Below, in pieces: positions 35,740 to 44,488 of a stretch of DNA of 64,000 bases (positions are counted from its first letter, which is position 1; every line of letters begins with the position of its first letter). The position numbers and the translations under genes are program-made. The stretch comes from Polyangiaceae bacterium (GTDB lineage Bacteria; Myxococcota_A; Polyangia; Polyangiales; Polyangiaceae). The notes beneath the pieces were generated by a model. It was not told the DNA's origin and searched no databases. It was given only the letters and a program-made list of their open reading frames with translations. The stretch spans positions 124,001 to 188,000 of the forward strand of contig CANJMI010000008.1 of the NCBI GenBank assembly GCA_947475525.1, in the 5' to 3' direction.

Positions 35740-36156
35740 CTACCGTTTGAGGTCGTCGGCGATGCGATCGAGCACACCGTTGACGAACACGCTCGAGCCT
35801 TCGGCCCCGTAACGCTTCGCAAGCTCAACGGCTTCATCGATAACCACGGCCCTCGGTACGTCTCTACAATCGCGAAGCTCGAACACCCCCAGTCGGAGGA
35901 TGTTCCGATCGACCCGCGCCATGCGCTCGAGGCGCCAATGCCGACTCGCGCCTTTGATCAGACCGTCGACGAGATCACGCGCCCCCGCCGCTCCGCGAAT
36001 AAGCACGTCGGCGTACTCGCGTCCTTCGACATCACCGGGCAGCTCGCGCCAGTAGTCTTTGATCGCCCTCTCGACATCGTCACGCGATGGGCTGCCCCCG
36101 TCGAGTGCGTAGAGCGCCTGAAGTGCCGCCTCGCGTCCGCTCGTTCGTGCTCCCAT
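35740..36156 (-). CDS. nusB: Transcription antitermination factor NusB
   Basis: A 138-residue helical protein. It starts MGARTSGREAALQALYALD, the family's conserved opening (R-x-x-A-x-Q-x-L-Y), and ends with the typical DEAVELAKRYG and FVNGVLDRIADDL. NusB with NusE binds boxA RNA and prevents termination in rRNA operons. An ATG at 36306 would fuse an Arg/Pro-rich stretch overlapping ribH, so ATG 36156 is correct. It is the last gene of the riboflavin operon, 4 bp after ribH, a pairing seen in many bacteria. Confidence 0.95.
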   Translation of the reverse strand: MGARTSGREAALQALYALDGGSPSRDDVERAIKDYWRELPGDVEGREYADVLIRGAAGARDLVDGLIKGASRHWRLERMARVDRNILRLGVFELRDCRDVPRAVVIDEAVELAKRYGAEGSSVFVNGVLDRIADDLKR

Positions 36157-36160
36157 CGGA

Positions 36161-36640
36161 TCAGCCGAGCTCGCGCTGGAGCGAAACCATTTCGATGGCG
36201 GCGATGGCGGCCTCGGCCCCCTTGTTGCCGGCCTTCGTTCCCGCACGCTCCACGGCTTGTTCGATGGTGTCTGTCGTGAGAACGCCGAAGGACACCGGCA
36301 AGCCACTCTCGAGGCTCAAATGGCCGAGCCCCTTGGTCACCTCGCCCACGATGCACTCGAAGTGAGCCGTCGCGCCGCGGATCACCGCACCGAGAGCAAT
36401 CACCGCATCGACTTTGCCGCTCTTGAGGACATGCTTCACCGCGAGCGGAATTTCCCACGCGCCCGGGACCCTCACGAGCGTGATGGCCTCACGCGCGGCG
36501 CCGTGCCGAACGAGCGCATCGACCGCCCCCTCGACGAGGCGCCCAACGATAAAATCATTGAAGCGGCTGGCGACAATGGTGAAGCGCGCCCCGCTCGGGA
36601 CGATGAGCTTGCCTTCGATTACCTTCAGAGAATCCAACAT
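36161..36640 (-). CDS. ribH: 6,7-dimethyl-8-ribityllumazine synthase
   Basis: A 159-residue lumazine synthase, the penultimate step of riboflavin synthesis; it condenses the ribityl-pyrimidine with dihydroxybutanone phosphate. Conserved elements are [41 protein letters not shown], and [13 protein letters not shown]. Start ATG 36640 has an AAGGA ribosome site 9 bases upstream; a TTG at 36649 would be too close to it. It is followed by nusB after 4 bp and preceded by ribBA after 5 bp, so it belongs to one transcript. Confidence 0.96.
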   Translation of the reverse strand: MLDSLKVIEGKLIVPSGARFTIVASRFNDFIVGRLVEGAVDALVRHGAAREAITLVRVPGAWEIPLAVKHVLKSGKVDAVIALGAVIRGATAHFECIVGEVTKGLGHLSLESGLPVSFGVLTTDTIEQAVERAGTKAGNKGAEAAIAAIEMVSLQRELG

Positions 36641-36645
36641 GGAGC

Positions 36646-37830
36646 TCAATCCTTCTCGTGTGGCTGGAGCGCGACATGCTCCACGATTTCGATTCCGTAA
36701 CCCGTGAGGCCAGCGATCTTTCGTTGGCTACTCGTCATCAGGCGGAGCTTTTTGGCTCCGAGGTCGGCGAGCATCTGCGCTCCGAGACCGAATTTGCGCA
36801 ACGTGGAGCGCGCGCGCTCGGATGACGACGACGCGCTCTCAGCAGGCGGCGGAATCGCTCCGCGCGGATGCTGGATGACGTGCTCGAGTTCCTCGGAGAG
36901 CATACGCTGCGACTCGAGGTACAGAAGCGCGCCGCGCCCCTCACGCTCGATGCGCTCGATGGCGTCGCGGAGGGTCGCTCCGCCGTCGATTGAAGTCGAA
37001 GCGAAGATATCGGCCACCGAGGAACCCGTGTGCACGCGACAGAGGAGCGGCTCCGCATCGATGCGGCCCTTCACCAAGGCGAGCGCTTGGCGTTTGTCGA
37101 CGAGCGACTCATAGACGACCGCCTGCCACTCGGTGCCCGTCTGATCGAGCACGATGGTTCGCTCGGTGACGCGACGTACCAAGGTCTCGGTCTGTAGCCG
37201 GTAGTGGATGAGATCGGCGATGGAGAGAATGCGGAGGCCATGCTCTCGGCCAAACTCTTCGAGGTCCGGCATGCGCGCCATCGTGCCGTCGTCCTTCATG
37301 ATCTCGCAGATCACTCCCGCCGCGCGCAGGCCCGCGAGGCGTGCAAGATCGACCGAACCTTCGGTCTGGCCCGTCCGCACGAGCACCCCACCCGGTCGCG
37401 CCCGCAGTGGAAAAACATGACCCGGCGTGACGACGTCCGTCGGCCGCGCGTCGCGCTGGATGGCCACGTGAATCGTATGCGCACGATCGGCCGCACTGAT
37501 GCCCGTCGTGACGCCCGCCGCCGCCTCGATGCTGACGGTGAACGCGGTGCCAAGCGGTGGGCCCCCTCGACCGGGAGCCTTCATCATGGGCAAGTCGAGC
37601 CGCTCGACCTGGTCTTCTTCGAGCGTCAGGCAAATAAGTCCGCGTCCGTGCTTTGCCATGAAGTTTACCGCCTCGGGGGTAACCTTCTCCGCGGCGAAAG
37701 TAAGGTCGCCTTCGTTCTCGCGATCCTCGTCGTCGACGAGGATGATCATCCGACCTTCGCGGATGTCCACGAGCGCCGCGTTGACGCGTTCGAGAACGGC
37801 GAGGTCGAGGGGGCGGCCCGACTGAATCAT
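36646..37830 (-). CDS. ribBA: RibB with degenerate GTP cyclohydrolase II domain (RibBA/RibBX-like)
   Basis: A 394-residue fusion. Residues 1-210 are 3,4-dihydroxy-2-butanone-4-phosphate synthase: [12 protein letters not shown] (metal Glu), AADRAHTI, and [16 protein letters not shown]. Residues 215-394 have the outline of GTP cyclohydrolase II ([34 protein letters not shown]), but the three zinc Cys of the canonical C-x-T-x-D-x-F-x-S-x-R-C-D-C stretch are replaced ([15 protein letters not shown]). The second domain is probably not catalytic, as in RibBX proteins. In the first domain GQTEG stands where many enzymes have GHTEA. Start overlaps ribE by 4 bp. Confidence 0.88.
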   Translation of the reverse strand: MIQSGRPLDLAVLERVNAALVDIREGRMIILVDDEDRENEGDLTFAAEKVTPEAVNFMAKHGRGLICLTLEEDQVERLDLPMMKAPGRGGPPLGTAFTVSIEAAAGVTTGISAADRAHTIHVAIQRDARPTDVVTPGHVFPLRARPGGVLVRTGQTEGSVDLARLAGLRAAGVICEIMKDDGTMARMPDLEEFGREHGLRILSIADLIHYRLQTETLVRRVTERTIVLDQTGTEWQAVVYESLVDKRQALALVKGRIDAEPLLCRVHTGSSVADIFASTSIDGGATLRDAIERIEREGRGALLYLESQRMLSEELEHVIQHPRGAIPPPAESASSSSERARSTLRKFGLGAQMLADLGAKKLRLMTSSQRKIAGLTGYGIEIVEHVALQPHEKD

Positions 37831-38477
37831 GACGTAAAACCTGCTTCCTTGAGCTTAGAGAGGAGCGAGTCATCGCTCGTACGAGCATCGACTTGGAGCT
37901 GCCGCGCAACGTAGCGCGCGAGAACATCAACCTCGAGGTTGACCCGGGTGCCGGCCTTCCAGCCACCGAGGACCGTCACGGCGAGCGTATGGGGCACGAG
38001 CATCAGCTCGAACGTATCCCCGGCCACGCGATTGACGGTGAGGCTACAGCCATCGACGGTCACCGAACCTTTGGGGGCGATAAAGCGCGCAAGGTCACTC
38101 GGCGCATCCACCACGACACACCAGGCGCCACCCACTATTTCGACCGACGCCACCGTACCGACGCCGTCGACGTGACCGAGCACGATGTGCCCGCCCATGC
38201 GATCGCCGAGTCGCAGCGAGCGTTCGATATTGACACGGCTGCCGGCACCGAGAAGGCCGAGTGTCGTCAAGGCCAGCGTCTCCGAAGAGACGTCGGCGTC
38301 GAAGCCCCCATCGCGCACGGCGGTCACCGTGAGGCAGACGCCACTGACCGCGATCGATGCACCGACCTCGAGCTCGCTCGGCTCGATCGCGAGTTCCCGC
38401 AGCGCAAGCAGCGCCATCGGACCCTTGGGCGTCACCGAAGCGATGCGCGCCGTTGTCTCGACGAGACCAGTAAACAT
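37827..38477 (-). CDS. ribE: Riboflavin synthase alpha subunit
   Basis: A 216-residue trimeric enzyme that converts two lumazines to riboflavin. Two lumazine-binding repeats are seen: MFTGLVETTARIASV with SIAVSGVCLTVTAV, and MGGHIVLGHVDGVGTV with GSVTVDGCSLTVNRV. The repeated V-x-G-x-(C/S)-L-T-V signature is the family hallmark. It ends with a 4-bp overlap into ribBA, indicating coupled translation. The pilZ gene stops 3 bp upstream, so expression depends on the upstream operon. The symbol follows the ribE usage for riboflavin synthase. Confidence 0.95.
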   Translation of the reverse strand: MFTGLVETTARIASVTPKGPMALLALRELAIEPSELEVGASIAVSGVCLTVTAVRDGGFDADVSSETLALTTLGLLGAGSRVNIERSLRLGDRMGGHIVLGHVDGVGTVASVEIVGGAWCVVVDAPSDLARFIAPKGSVTVDGCSLTVNRVAGDTFELMLVPHTLAVTVLGGWKAGTRVNLEVDVLARYVARQLQVDARTSDDSLLSKLKEAGFTS

Positions 38478-38480
38478 CGT

Positions 38481-38813
38481 TCAGTCCTCGTCGTCGGGCG
38501 CGCCAACGTCGGCCACGTGAGGCGCGGTCAGCAAGCGCTCGAGGACGGCTTTCGAATAGCTCGGAAGCTCGGTGAAGACCACCCCCATGCCCGGGGGATC
38601 GTCGACGAGGCGCACGACCCGGCCAACGCCTTCAATCACCTCGACATCATCCATCAACACGGTGAACTTCAGATTCACCTTCGTCCCGATTTTGAGCGGT
38701 GTCCGAGAACGAATGAAGACGCCGGAGCGCGAGATGTTCGAGACGTACTCGCTGACGAACGCGTCGAACGACTCGAACTCCTTGTTGATGGTGACGCGCT
38801 CGTCCTTCCTCAT
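38481..38813 (-). CDS. PilZ-domain protein
   Basis: A 110-residue stand-alone PilZ protein. The c-di-GMP-binding motifs are present: an Arg-rich opening (MRKDER) and NISRSGVFIRS, matching the (D/N)-x-S-x-x-G pattern, followed by the beta-barrel segment IGTKVNLKFTV and a closing GMGVVFTEL. Proteins of this type mediate c-di-GMP control, often of motility or the cell surface. It is encoded between rng and ribE in one transcript with spacing below 45 bp, an unusual partner for either. The C-terminus is an acidic tail. Confidence 0.88.
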   Translation of the reverse strand: MRKDERVTINKEFESFDAFVSEYVSNISRSGVFIRSRTPLKIGTKVNLKFTVLMDDVEVIEGVGRVVRLVDDPPGMGVVFTELPSYSKAVLERLLTAPHVADVGAPDDED

Positions 38814-38855
38814 GCTGACATCCCGATCGCAACTCCAAGAACGCTCGGCGCGCCC

Positions 38856-41402
38856 TCAGCCGCCGTGCAGGTCGAATTGCTCCATATGGTATTCCTTCCG
38901 CGGGACGAGGTCGATCCGCCGCATGAACATGCGCTCGGCTTCTTTCACGGCCTCCTGTTCCTCGGTCTTCATCAGGTCGACGATGGCGGGGTGAGCGTTC
39001 ACAATCACCTTGTAGCCCTTGAGGTTGCCCTGCTCCCGACGAATCTGACGCAAGATTTCGTAGGCAATCGTCGCCTTCGACATCAGCTGCCCCGTGCCGT
39101 CGCAGTAGAAGCACGGCTCGTGGAGCAGGCGACCCAAGCTCTCGCGAGTGCGCTTGCGCGTCATCTCAAGCAGGCCCAAGTCGGAGATCCGGTTCAGGGT
39201 GGTCTTCGCTTTGTCCTTCGCGAGAAGGTCCTCGAGACGGCGGCGCACCTTTTCGCGGTTTTGCAGCCGATCCATGTCGATGAGATCGAGAATGATGAGC
39301 CCACCGATGTTGCGGAACCGCAGCTGGTAGGCGATCTCCTCGACGGCCTCGAGGTTGGTCGCGAGGATCGTGTCCTCGAGGTCTTTGTTGCCCTTGCCGA
39401 CAAACCGCCCCGTATTGACATCGATCGCGGTCAGCGCCTCGGCCTGATCGATGATCAGGTGGCCGCCGGACGCCAGGGGGACCTTGCGTGAAAGCGCGCG
39501 GCTGATCTCGTCTTCGATGCCGTAAGCGTCGAAGACAGGCTCACGACCTTCGTAGAGTTCGATGTCGTTGACCCGCTCGGGCATGAACATCTCGACGAAG
39601 CGACGCAGGCGCCCATATTGCTCGCGGTTGTCGATGATGACTTTTGAGACGTCATCGGTGAAGAGGTCACGCGCCGTCTTCAAGACGAGATCGAGCTCCT
39701 CGTAGATTTCCGTCGGTGCCTTCGTAGCGGCGTCGCGCGCCTTGATGATCTCGTCCCAGAGGCGAACGAGATAGCCGATGTCGTTCTTCAAGCCCTTTTT
39801 TGTCAGGCTCTCGGCGACGGTGCGGACCACGAGGCCACCCGTCGGCGGCTTCACGGACTCGATCACCTCACGCAGTCGAGCGCGCTCTTTCTCGTTGCCG
39901 ATGCGCTTCGAGATGCCGATGTGCTCAACGGTAGGCAGGAACACGACGTAGCGACCCGCGAGAGACACGTGACTCGAGACGCGGGCGCCTTTGGTGCCGA
40001 TCGGCTCCTTGGTCACCTGCACGATCACATGTTGCCCTTCGCGAACGACCTCGCGGATAGGCGTGCTCTTGGAGATACGCGACTTCTCGAGAACGCTCGG
40101 CTTGCCCGAACGGCCGTCGCGGGTGCGCTTCTTGTCGTTGCGGTCGTTGCGGTCGTTGCGGCCGCGGCGGTCGTCGCGCCGTGCGGCGGGAGCTTCCGCG
40201 CGGGCCGAATTGGCCACCGGTGCCGCCGTGGTCGCGGTGGTCGCAGTGGTCGCACTGCGACGCGTTCGCACGCTACGTCCGGCGCGACCGGCAGTGGCCT
40301 CGCGTTGAATGCGGACGGGCTCAGCCTCTAAGGCGACGGGCGGCGCCGCGAGCGCGGGGCCCTCGTCCATCGCATCCTCGACGTCGCCGGCGAAGGGAGC
40401 CGAGACGCGGGCCGTAGGCGGTTCCAAATCATCCGCCGCGACGACGGAAGTTTCCGGTTCGTCGTCGCCTTCCGCGACGCCGACGTAATCACGTGGGGCC
40501 GCCTCTTCGTCCGAATCTTCGTCCGAATCTTCGTCCGAATCTTCGTCCGAATCCTCGTCCGAATCCTCGTCCGAATCTTCGTCCGAATCTTCGTCCGAAT
40601 CTTCGTCCGAATCTTCGTCCGAATCCTCGTCCGAATCTTCGTCCGAATCTTCGTCCGAATCCTCGTCCGAATCCTCGTCCGCATCTTCGTCCGCATCGTC
40701 GAGCTCGACGGATGCGCCGCGGTCGAAGCCGCCTGGCGCAAGAGCGTGGAGCACGTCGGAACCGTCATCGTCCGCGGCAGTCTGCGGCGAGAGCGTCAGC
40801 GGTGCGGAATCATCGTCCGCGAGGTCGGCCCGATCCGCCGAATCAGTCAGAGCCGCAGAATCAGTCAGAGCCGCCGAAACACCGGCATCGCCGTCGGCAG
40901 GCCCCTCTTCAGCACCTGCCCCGAGCGGGGCTTCGCCGTTCGTTTGCCAATCCTCGCTGCCGCCTTCGCGACCGCCGCGACGGCGACGACGACGACGACG
41001 ACCGCGACGTTGGCCTCCTTCCGGATCGCCGGAGGCCCCTTCGGCTACGGCAGCGGTGCCCTCGGCGGAGGCCGTGTCCACCCCTTCTTCAGGGACGCTC
41101 TCGCTCGTGTCGTCCTTGCCGCCGCCGGCAGACGCGTCACGCGCGTGCGCCAGGTATTGTTCGAAATCATCCGGACGGATGAGATCTTCGACGTGGAGGA
41201 ACGCGGCGCGCTCCTGGCCAATGTCGATGAAGGCCGCCTGCATTCCGGGGAGCACACGGCTCACTTTCCCGAGGTAGACGTTCCCAAGGGTGCTGCGGTG
41301 GGCCAGGCGCTCGATGTGGAGCTCGGCGATGATTCCGTCTTCAATGAGGGCGACTCGCACTTCGCGAATGTCGACGTTGATGACGAGCAGATTTCCGCTC
41401 AT
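38856..41402 (-). CDS. rng: Ribonuclease E/G with long acidic insertion in the S1 domain
   Basis: An 848-residue RNase E/G family endoribonuclease that acts on 5'-monophosphorylated single-stranded RNA and matures rRNA and tRNA. The S1 domain starts [26 protein letters not shown]. It is interrupted from about residue 90 to about 435 by a low-complexity segment and resumes at [22 protein letters not shown]. Catalytic Asp residues lie in TAIDVNTG (about 660) and LIDMD (about 706), with a zinc-link CFYCDGTG (about 765). There is no C-terminal degradosome scaffold, so it resembles RNase G. ATG 41402 is clear; a pilZ gene follows after 42 bp. Confidence 0.95.
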   Translation of the reverse strand: MSGNLLVINVDIREVRVALIEDGIIAELHIERLAHRSTLGNVYLGKVSRVLPGMQAAFIDIGQERAAFLHVEDLIRPDDFEQYLAHARDASAGGGKDDTSESVPEEGVDTASAEGTAAVAEGASGDPEGGQRRGRRRRRRRRGGREGGSEDWQTNGEAPLGAGAEEGPADGDAGVSAALTDSAALTDSADRADLADDDSAPLTLSPQTAADDDGSDVLHALAPGGFDRGASVELDDADEDADEDSDEDSDEDSDEDSDEDSDEDSDEDSDEDSDEDSDEDSDEDSDEDSDEDSDEDSDEEAAPRDYVGVAEGDDEPETSVVAADDLEPPTARVSAPFAGDVEDAMDEGPALAAPPVALEAEPVRIQREATAGRAGRSVRTRRSATTATTATTAAPVANSARAEAPAARRDDRRGRNDRNDRNDKKRTRDGRSGKPSVLEKSRISKSTPIREVVREGQHVIVQVTKEPIGTKGARVSSHVSLAGRYVVFLPTVEHIGISKRIGNEKERARLREVIESVKPPTGGLVVRTVAESLTKKGLKNDIGYLVRLWDEIIKARDAATKAPTEIYEELDLVLKTARDLFTDDVSKVIIDNREQYGRLRRFVEMFMPERVNDIELYEGREPVFDAYGIEDEISRALSRKVPLASGGHLIIDQAEALTAIDVNTGRFVGKGNKDLEDTILATNLEAVEEIAYQLRFRNIGGLIILDLIDMDRLQNREKVRRRLEDLLAKDKAKTTLNRISDLGLLEMTRKRTRESLGRLLHEPCFYCDGTGQLMSKATIAYEILRQIRREQGNLKGYKVIVNAHPAIVDLMKTEEQEAVKEAERMFMRRIDLVPRKEYHMEQFDLHGG
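40507..40686 (-). repeat. 12-bp tandem repeat array coding (SDED)n in RNase E/G
   Basis: About 15 consecutive 12-bp units (plus-strand TCGTCCGAATCT/C), 14 with the Ser-type spelling followed by Ala-type variants. They encode a run of Ser-Asp-Glu-Asp repeats (about residues 239-298). Units differ only at the last base, showing recent slippage or duplication. Copy number is likely to vary between strains. Confidence 0.95.
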
Positions 41403-41757
41403 TTTGCTCAGTTTTCAGCTCGCGCACGGCGAGCGATGGGGCGCGCACCGGCGAGGCTTGCCTCGGGGCGGGCGTTGAAGTCTTCGGCGTAGGGTCGCCT
41501 CTGTCGAGGTGAGCCCTGGTCCTCCCTAACACTTGCCCCAACCGGGACGAGCGGCGCACACCACCAGCGGAGAGCGCAGGAAAGAGACGCAAACCCCAAT
41601 GGGCGCGTCAGCCGAGCGTAGGTCTAGCACGTCTTTCGAGCGGTGTAGCCAGAAAGAAAGCCCCTCACAAACGAAGAACCCGCCGCGTTTCCACGGCGGG
41701 TTCTTCTCGATGTGCAGGTCAACACCCGCTGGCGCGGCTAACCGCGGCCGGTATCGT
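41403..41757. other. Spacer between rng and the Cys-rich lipoprotein
   Basis: 355 bp between two minus-strand genes. It carries the terminator at 41674-41705 and, closer to rng, the presumed rng promoter. The plus and minus short open frames here are Arg-rich and not convincing. No RNA element is recognised. Confidence 0.6.
41674..41705 (-). terminator. Rho-independent terminator after the Cys-rich lipoprotein gene
   Basis: A perfect 12-bp stem (AAGAACCCGCCG with CGGCGGGTTCTT, arms 41674-41685 and 41694-41705) with an 8-base loop lies about 50 bp past the lipoprotein stop. On the minus strand it is followed by TTCTTCGTTTG, a U-rich tail. Confidence 0.82.
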
Positions 41758-42546
41758 TCACATGCACTCGGTGCCGCACTTGTTGGCGAAGCAGGAGTCC
41801 GCCGTCTCATCCTTCGTGCCGGCGTCGCACTTGGCCTTGTCCTGCTCGAGCAGGCAATCCTTGCAGTTCGTGTCGGCGTTGCAGGCCTTGAACTCGGCGC
41901 AGCAGTTCATGCCGAGGCATTCCGCGCACGCCTGGTTGCTCGAAGCGAAGCCGCTGTCGCAGATCGCCGTGCCGCCGCCGCCACCGGTGCCGCAGTTGTT
42001 CGGGCAGTCGCCGTACATGCAGGTAAACAGCGCATCCCAGTCGGTGTAGCCCTGCGCGCTCTTCGCGACGCAGCTCATGGTCAGCGTGGCGTCGGGCATG
42101 CCGGTCATTGAATCGACGCCGAAGCAATCGTAGAAGGCGTCGGTCTCGGCGCCGTCGTCGATCATCATGTTCTTGTTCGCGTCCGCCGTGGTGATGCAGG
42201 CCACGCGGCAGTCGTCGAAGGTCGCGCAGTCCGAACCCTGGCCGCAGTTGCCCTGCTCCGTCGCACAGGTCGACTGAGCGGCACACTGGAGGCACGACGA
42301 GCATTCCGCGCTGCCCGAATCGCCCATGGTGCCGTCATCACAACCCGAGCCGCCCGTGGACGTGCTGGTGGTCGCCGTGGTCGTCGAGGTCGGACCCACG
42401 CCGACCGTCGTGGTGGTCGACGTGACGGTAGCGCCGCCGACGTCGCCGCCGACACCGCTGCTACCGGTGGTCTTCGTCTTGACCGAACAGGCCGCCGCCG
42501 TCATGCCCACAAATGCCAAACCAACGAGCAACTTTGAAGTTTTCAT
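41758..42546 (-). CDS. Cysteine-rich secreted lipoprotein
   Basis: A 262-residue lipoprotein (lipobox TAAAC, Cys about 20). A Thr/Val/Gly-rich linker (to about 70) is followed by about 20 cysteines in repeated short motifs (ECSSCLQCAAQSTC, CATFDDCRVAC, CAECLGMNCC). This layout is common in myxobacterial outer-surface proteins, where many disulfides make a small rigid domain. Two aligned Cys-clusters suggest an internal duplication. No enzyme motif is seen. A GGAGG ribosome site precedes the ATG, and a strong terminator follows the gene, so it is monocistronic. Confidence 0.82.
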   Translation of the reverse strand: MKTSKLLVGLAFVGMTAAACSVKTKTTGSSGVGGDVGGATVTSTTTTVGVGPTSTTTATTSTSTGGSGCDDGTMGDSGSAECSSCLQCAAQSTCATEQGNCGQGSDCATFDDCRVACITTADANKNMMIDDGAETDAFYDCFGVDSMTGMPDATLTMSCVAKSAQGYTDWDALFTCMYGDCPNNCGTGGGGGTAICDSGFASSNQACAECLGMNCCAEFKACNADTNCKDCLLEQDKAKCDAGTKDETADSCFANKCGTECM

Positions 42547-42895
42547 AATCTATTGCCTCCAGGACGTCGCGGCGCTGCGCGACGGTTCCAATACGAAATA
42601 CAGGGATTTGAGAGAGAGGAGCGTTCGAGCCCTCGCTGCCCCGTGGGATTCTCTCCGAAAAGGGAGAGTTCCGCGGAGGGGCGGCCCGGCGTAGGCCGGA
42701 CGGAGCGAGAGTACCTGCTCGGCCCCGAAAAGGTTGCGAGCTCGGCCTAGCTACACCACCTTCCGGTGGCTTTCAAGAACGCTGTGCGACTTTAGCAGCC
42801 GAAAGCGTACATGGCCCGACAAATTGGTGCTTCCGTTCGAAAATCAAGCAGGGTTTTGCGCCGGCGACCAAGCGGCAGCGGCAGCGGGCAAGCCC
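42547..42895. other. Spacer between the Cys-rich lipoprotein and pccB
   Basis: 349 bp with no supported gene. It contains the promoter region of the lipoprotein, including GGAGGCAATAGATT before the start at 42546, and GC-rich inverted repeats near 42630-42710 (CTCTCC-GAAAAG-GGAGAG, GGCCCGGCGTAGGCCGG) that may be leader hairpins or the end of the pccB transcript. No known RNA family is recognised. Confidence 0.5.
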
Positions 42896-44452
42896 TCAAA
42901 GTGGAATGTTGCCGTGCTTGCGCCGGGGGTTTTCATCGCGTTTGTCTTTCAACATTTCGAGCGCGCTCGCGAGCCGCTTGCGCAAACTGCGCGGCGCAAT
43001 CACTTCGTCGATGAAGCCGAGCTCGGCCGCCTTGTACGGGCTTGCGAATTTTTCGCGGTAGTCGTCGACAAACGCAGCCTTCGCGGCGACCGGATCCGCC
43101 GCCGCCTGGATCTCGCGGCGGTACATGATGTTGACCGCGCCGTCCGGGCCCATCACCGCAATTTCGGCTGTGGGGAACGCCAGGTTGTAGTCGGCGCGGA
43201 TGTGCTTCGAGGCCATGACATCGTATGCGCCGCCATACGCTTTGCGGGTGATCACGGTGACCTTCGGTACCGTGGCCTCGGCGTACGCGTAAAGGAGCTT
43301 CGCGCCGTGGGTGATGATGCCGCCGTACTCTTGGTCGGTGCCCGGGAGGAAGCCGGGCACGTCGACGAAGGTTACGATCGGGATGTTGAAGCAGTCGCAG
43401 AAACGCACGAATCGTGCGGCCTTCACGCTTGCCCCGATGTCGAGACAACCGGCGAGCACCATCGGCTGGTTCGCGACGACGCCGACGCTGCGTCCGGCAA
43501 TCCGCGCGAAGCCGACGACGATGTTCTGAGCGTACCGTTCGTGAAGCTCGAAGAGCTCCCCGCCGTCGACGACCGCGCGCACGACCTTCTTGATATCGTA
43601 CGGTTTGGTGGACGCGGTAGGGACCATCGTGTCGAGCTCGGGAACGTCGCGGTCGACGGGCTCGGTGCACGGGTGCCGAGGCGGTTCCTCGGCGTTGTTC
43701 GAAGGCAAGTACGAAAGGACTTTCCGAATCTTCGCTATCGCCGCCTGGTCATCGGGCGCCGTGAGGTGGCAGACGCCGCTCTTCGATGCATGAGTCGATG
43801 CGCCGCCGAGTTGCTCCTTCGTCACATCTTCGCCCGTCACGGTCTTGGTGACCTCCGGCCCCGTGATGAACATGTAGCTGGTCTTCTCGACCATCACGAC
43901 GACGTCGGTGATGGAGGGAGAGTACACAGCGCCACCCGCACACGGCCCCATGATCCCGCTCACCTGCGGGACGACGCCACTCGCGAGCATGTTGCGTAGG
44001 AAGATATCGGCGTACCCGCCAAGCGCCGCGACACCTTCTTGAATGCGGGCGCCGCCTGAGTCATTGAGGCCGATGATGGGGGCGCCGACCTTCATCGCCA
44101 AGTCCATCACTTTGCAGATTTTCTGGGCATGCGCGGCCCCGAGCGAACCGCCGACGACGGTGAAATCCTGCGCGAAGACGAAGACCTTGCGACCGTCGAC
44201 GGTGCCGAAGCCTGTGACGACGCCGTCGCCAAGCCACGTCTGCTTGTCCATGCCGAAGTCGGTTGCGCGGTGAGTCACAAAGCGGTCGAGCTCGACGAAG
44301 CTTGCGGCATCGAGCAGCAGGTCGATGCGCTCGCGGGCCGTCAGCTTGCCGGCTTCATGCTGCTTCTCGATACGCTCGATGCCGCCACCGTGAAGAGCCT
44401 CCGCCTCGAGGGCGTGGAGTCGAGCGAGCTTCTGGTCGTGGGTCTCGTCCAT
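42896..44452 (-). CDS. pccB: Acyl-CoA carboxylase carboxyltransferase subunit (propionyl-CoA carboxylase beta)
   Basis: A 518-residue biotin-dependent carboxyltransferase that transfers CO2 from carboxybiotin to propionyl-CoA (or acetyl-CoA). Two crotonase-like halves are visible: [41 protein letters not shown] and [11 protein letters not shown] in the first; [35 protein letters not shown] and [14 protein letters not shown] in the second. Length and motifs match PccB/AccD5. The biotin carboxylase (alpha) subunit is not encoded here. It is 36 bp downstream of kamA in the same direction. Confidence 0.93.
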   Translation of the reverse strand: MDETHDQKLARLHALEAEALHGGGIERIEKQHEAGKLTARERIDLLLDAASFVELDRFVTHRATDFGMDKQTWLGDGVVTGFGTVDGRKVFVFAQDFTVVGGSLGAAHAQKICKVMDLAMKVGAPIIGLNDSGGARIQEGVAALGGYADIFLRNMLASGVVPQVSGIMGPCAGGAVYSPSITDVVVMVEKTSYMFITGPEVTKTVTGEDVTKEQLGGASTHASKSGVCHLTAPDDQAAIAKIRKVLSYLPSNNAEEPPRHPCTEPVDRDVPELDTMVPTASTKPYDIKKVVRAVVDGGELFELHERYAQNIVVGFARIAGRSVGVVANQPMVLAGCLDIGASVKAARFVRFCDCFNIPIVTFVDVPGFLPGTDQEYGGIITHGAKLLYAYAEATVPKVTVITRKAYGGAYDVMASKHIRADYNLAFPTAEIAVMGPDGAVNIMYRREIQAAADPVAAKAAFVDDYREKFASPYKAAELGFIDEVIAPRSLRKRLASALEMLKDKRDENPRRKHGNIPL

Positions 44453-44488
44453 CGTGGCCGGTTGGATACCACGGCGGAGGCTCCGCGT

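Noticed and set aside
38477-38481. FMN riboswitch in front of ribE
   Set aside because: The gene starts 3 bp after the pilZ stop, leaving no room for a leader.
40507-40686. Regular short repeats resembling an array such as CRISPR
   Set aside because: The unit is 12 bp without spacers and is in frame within RNase E/G, coding for SDED.
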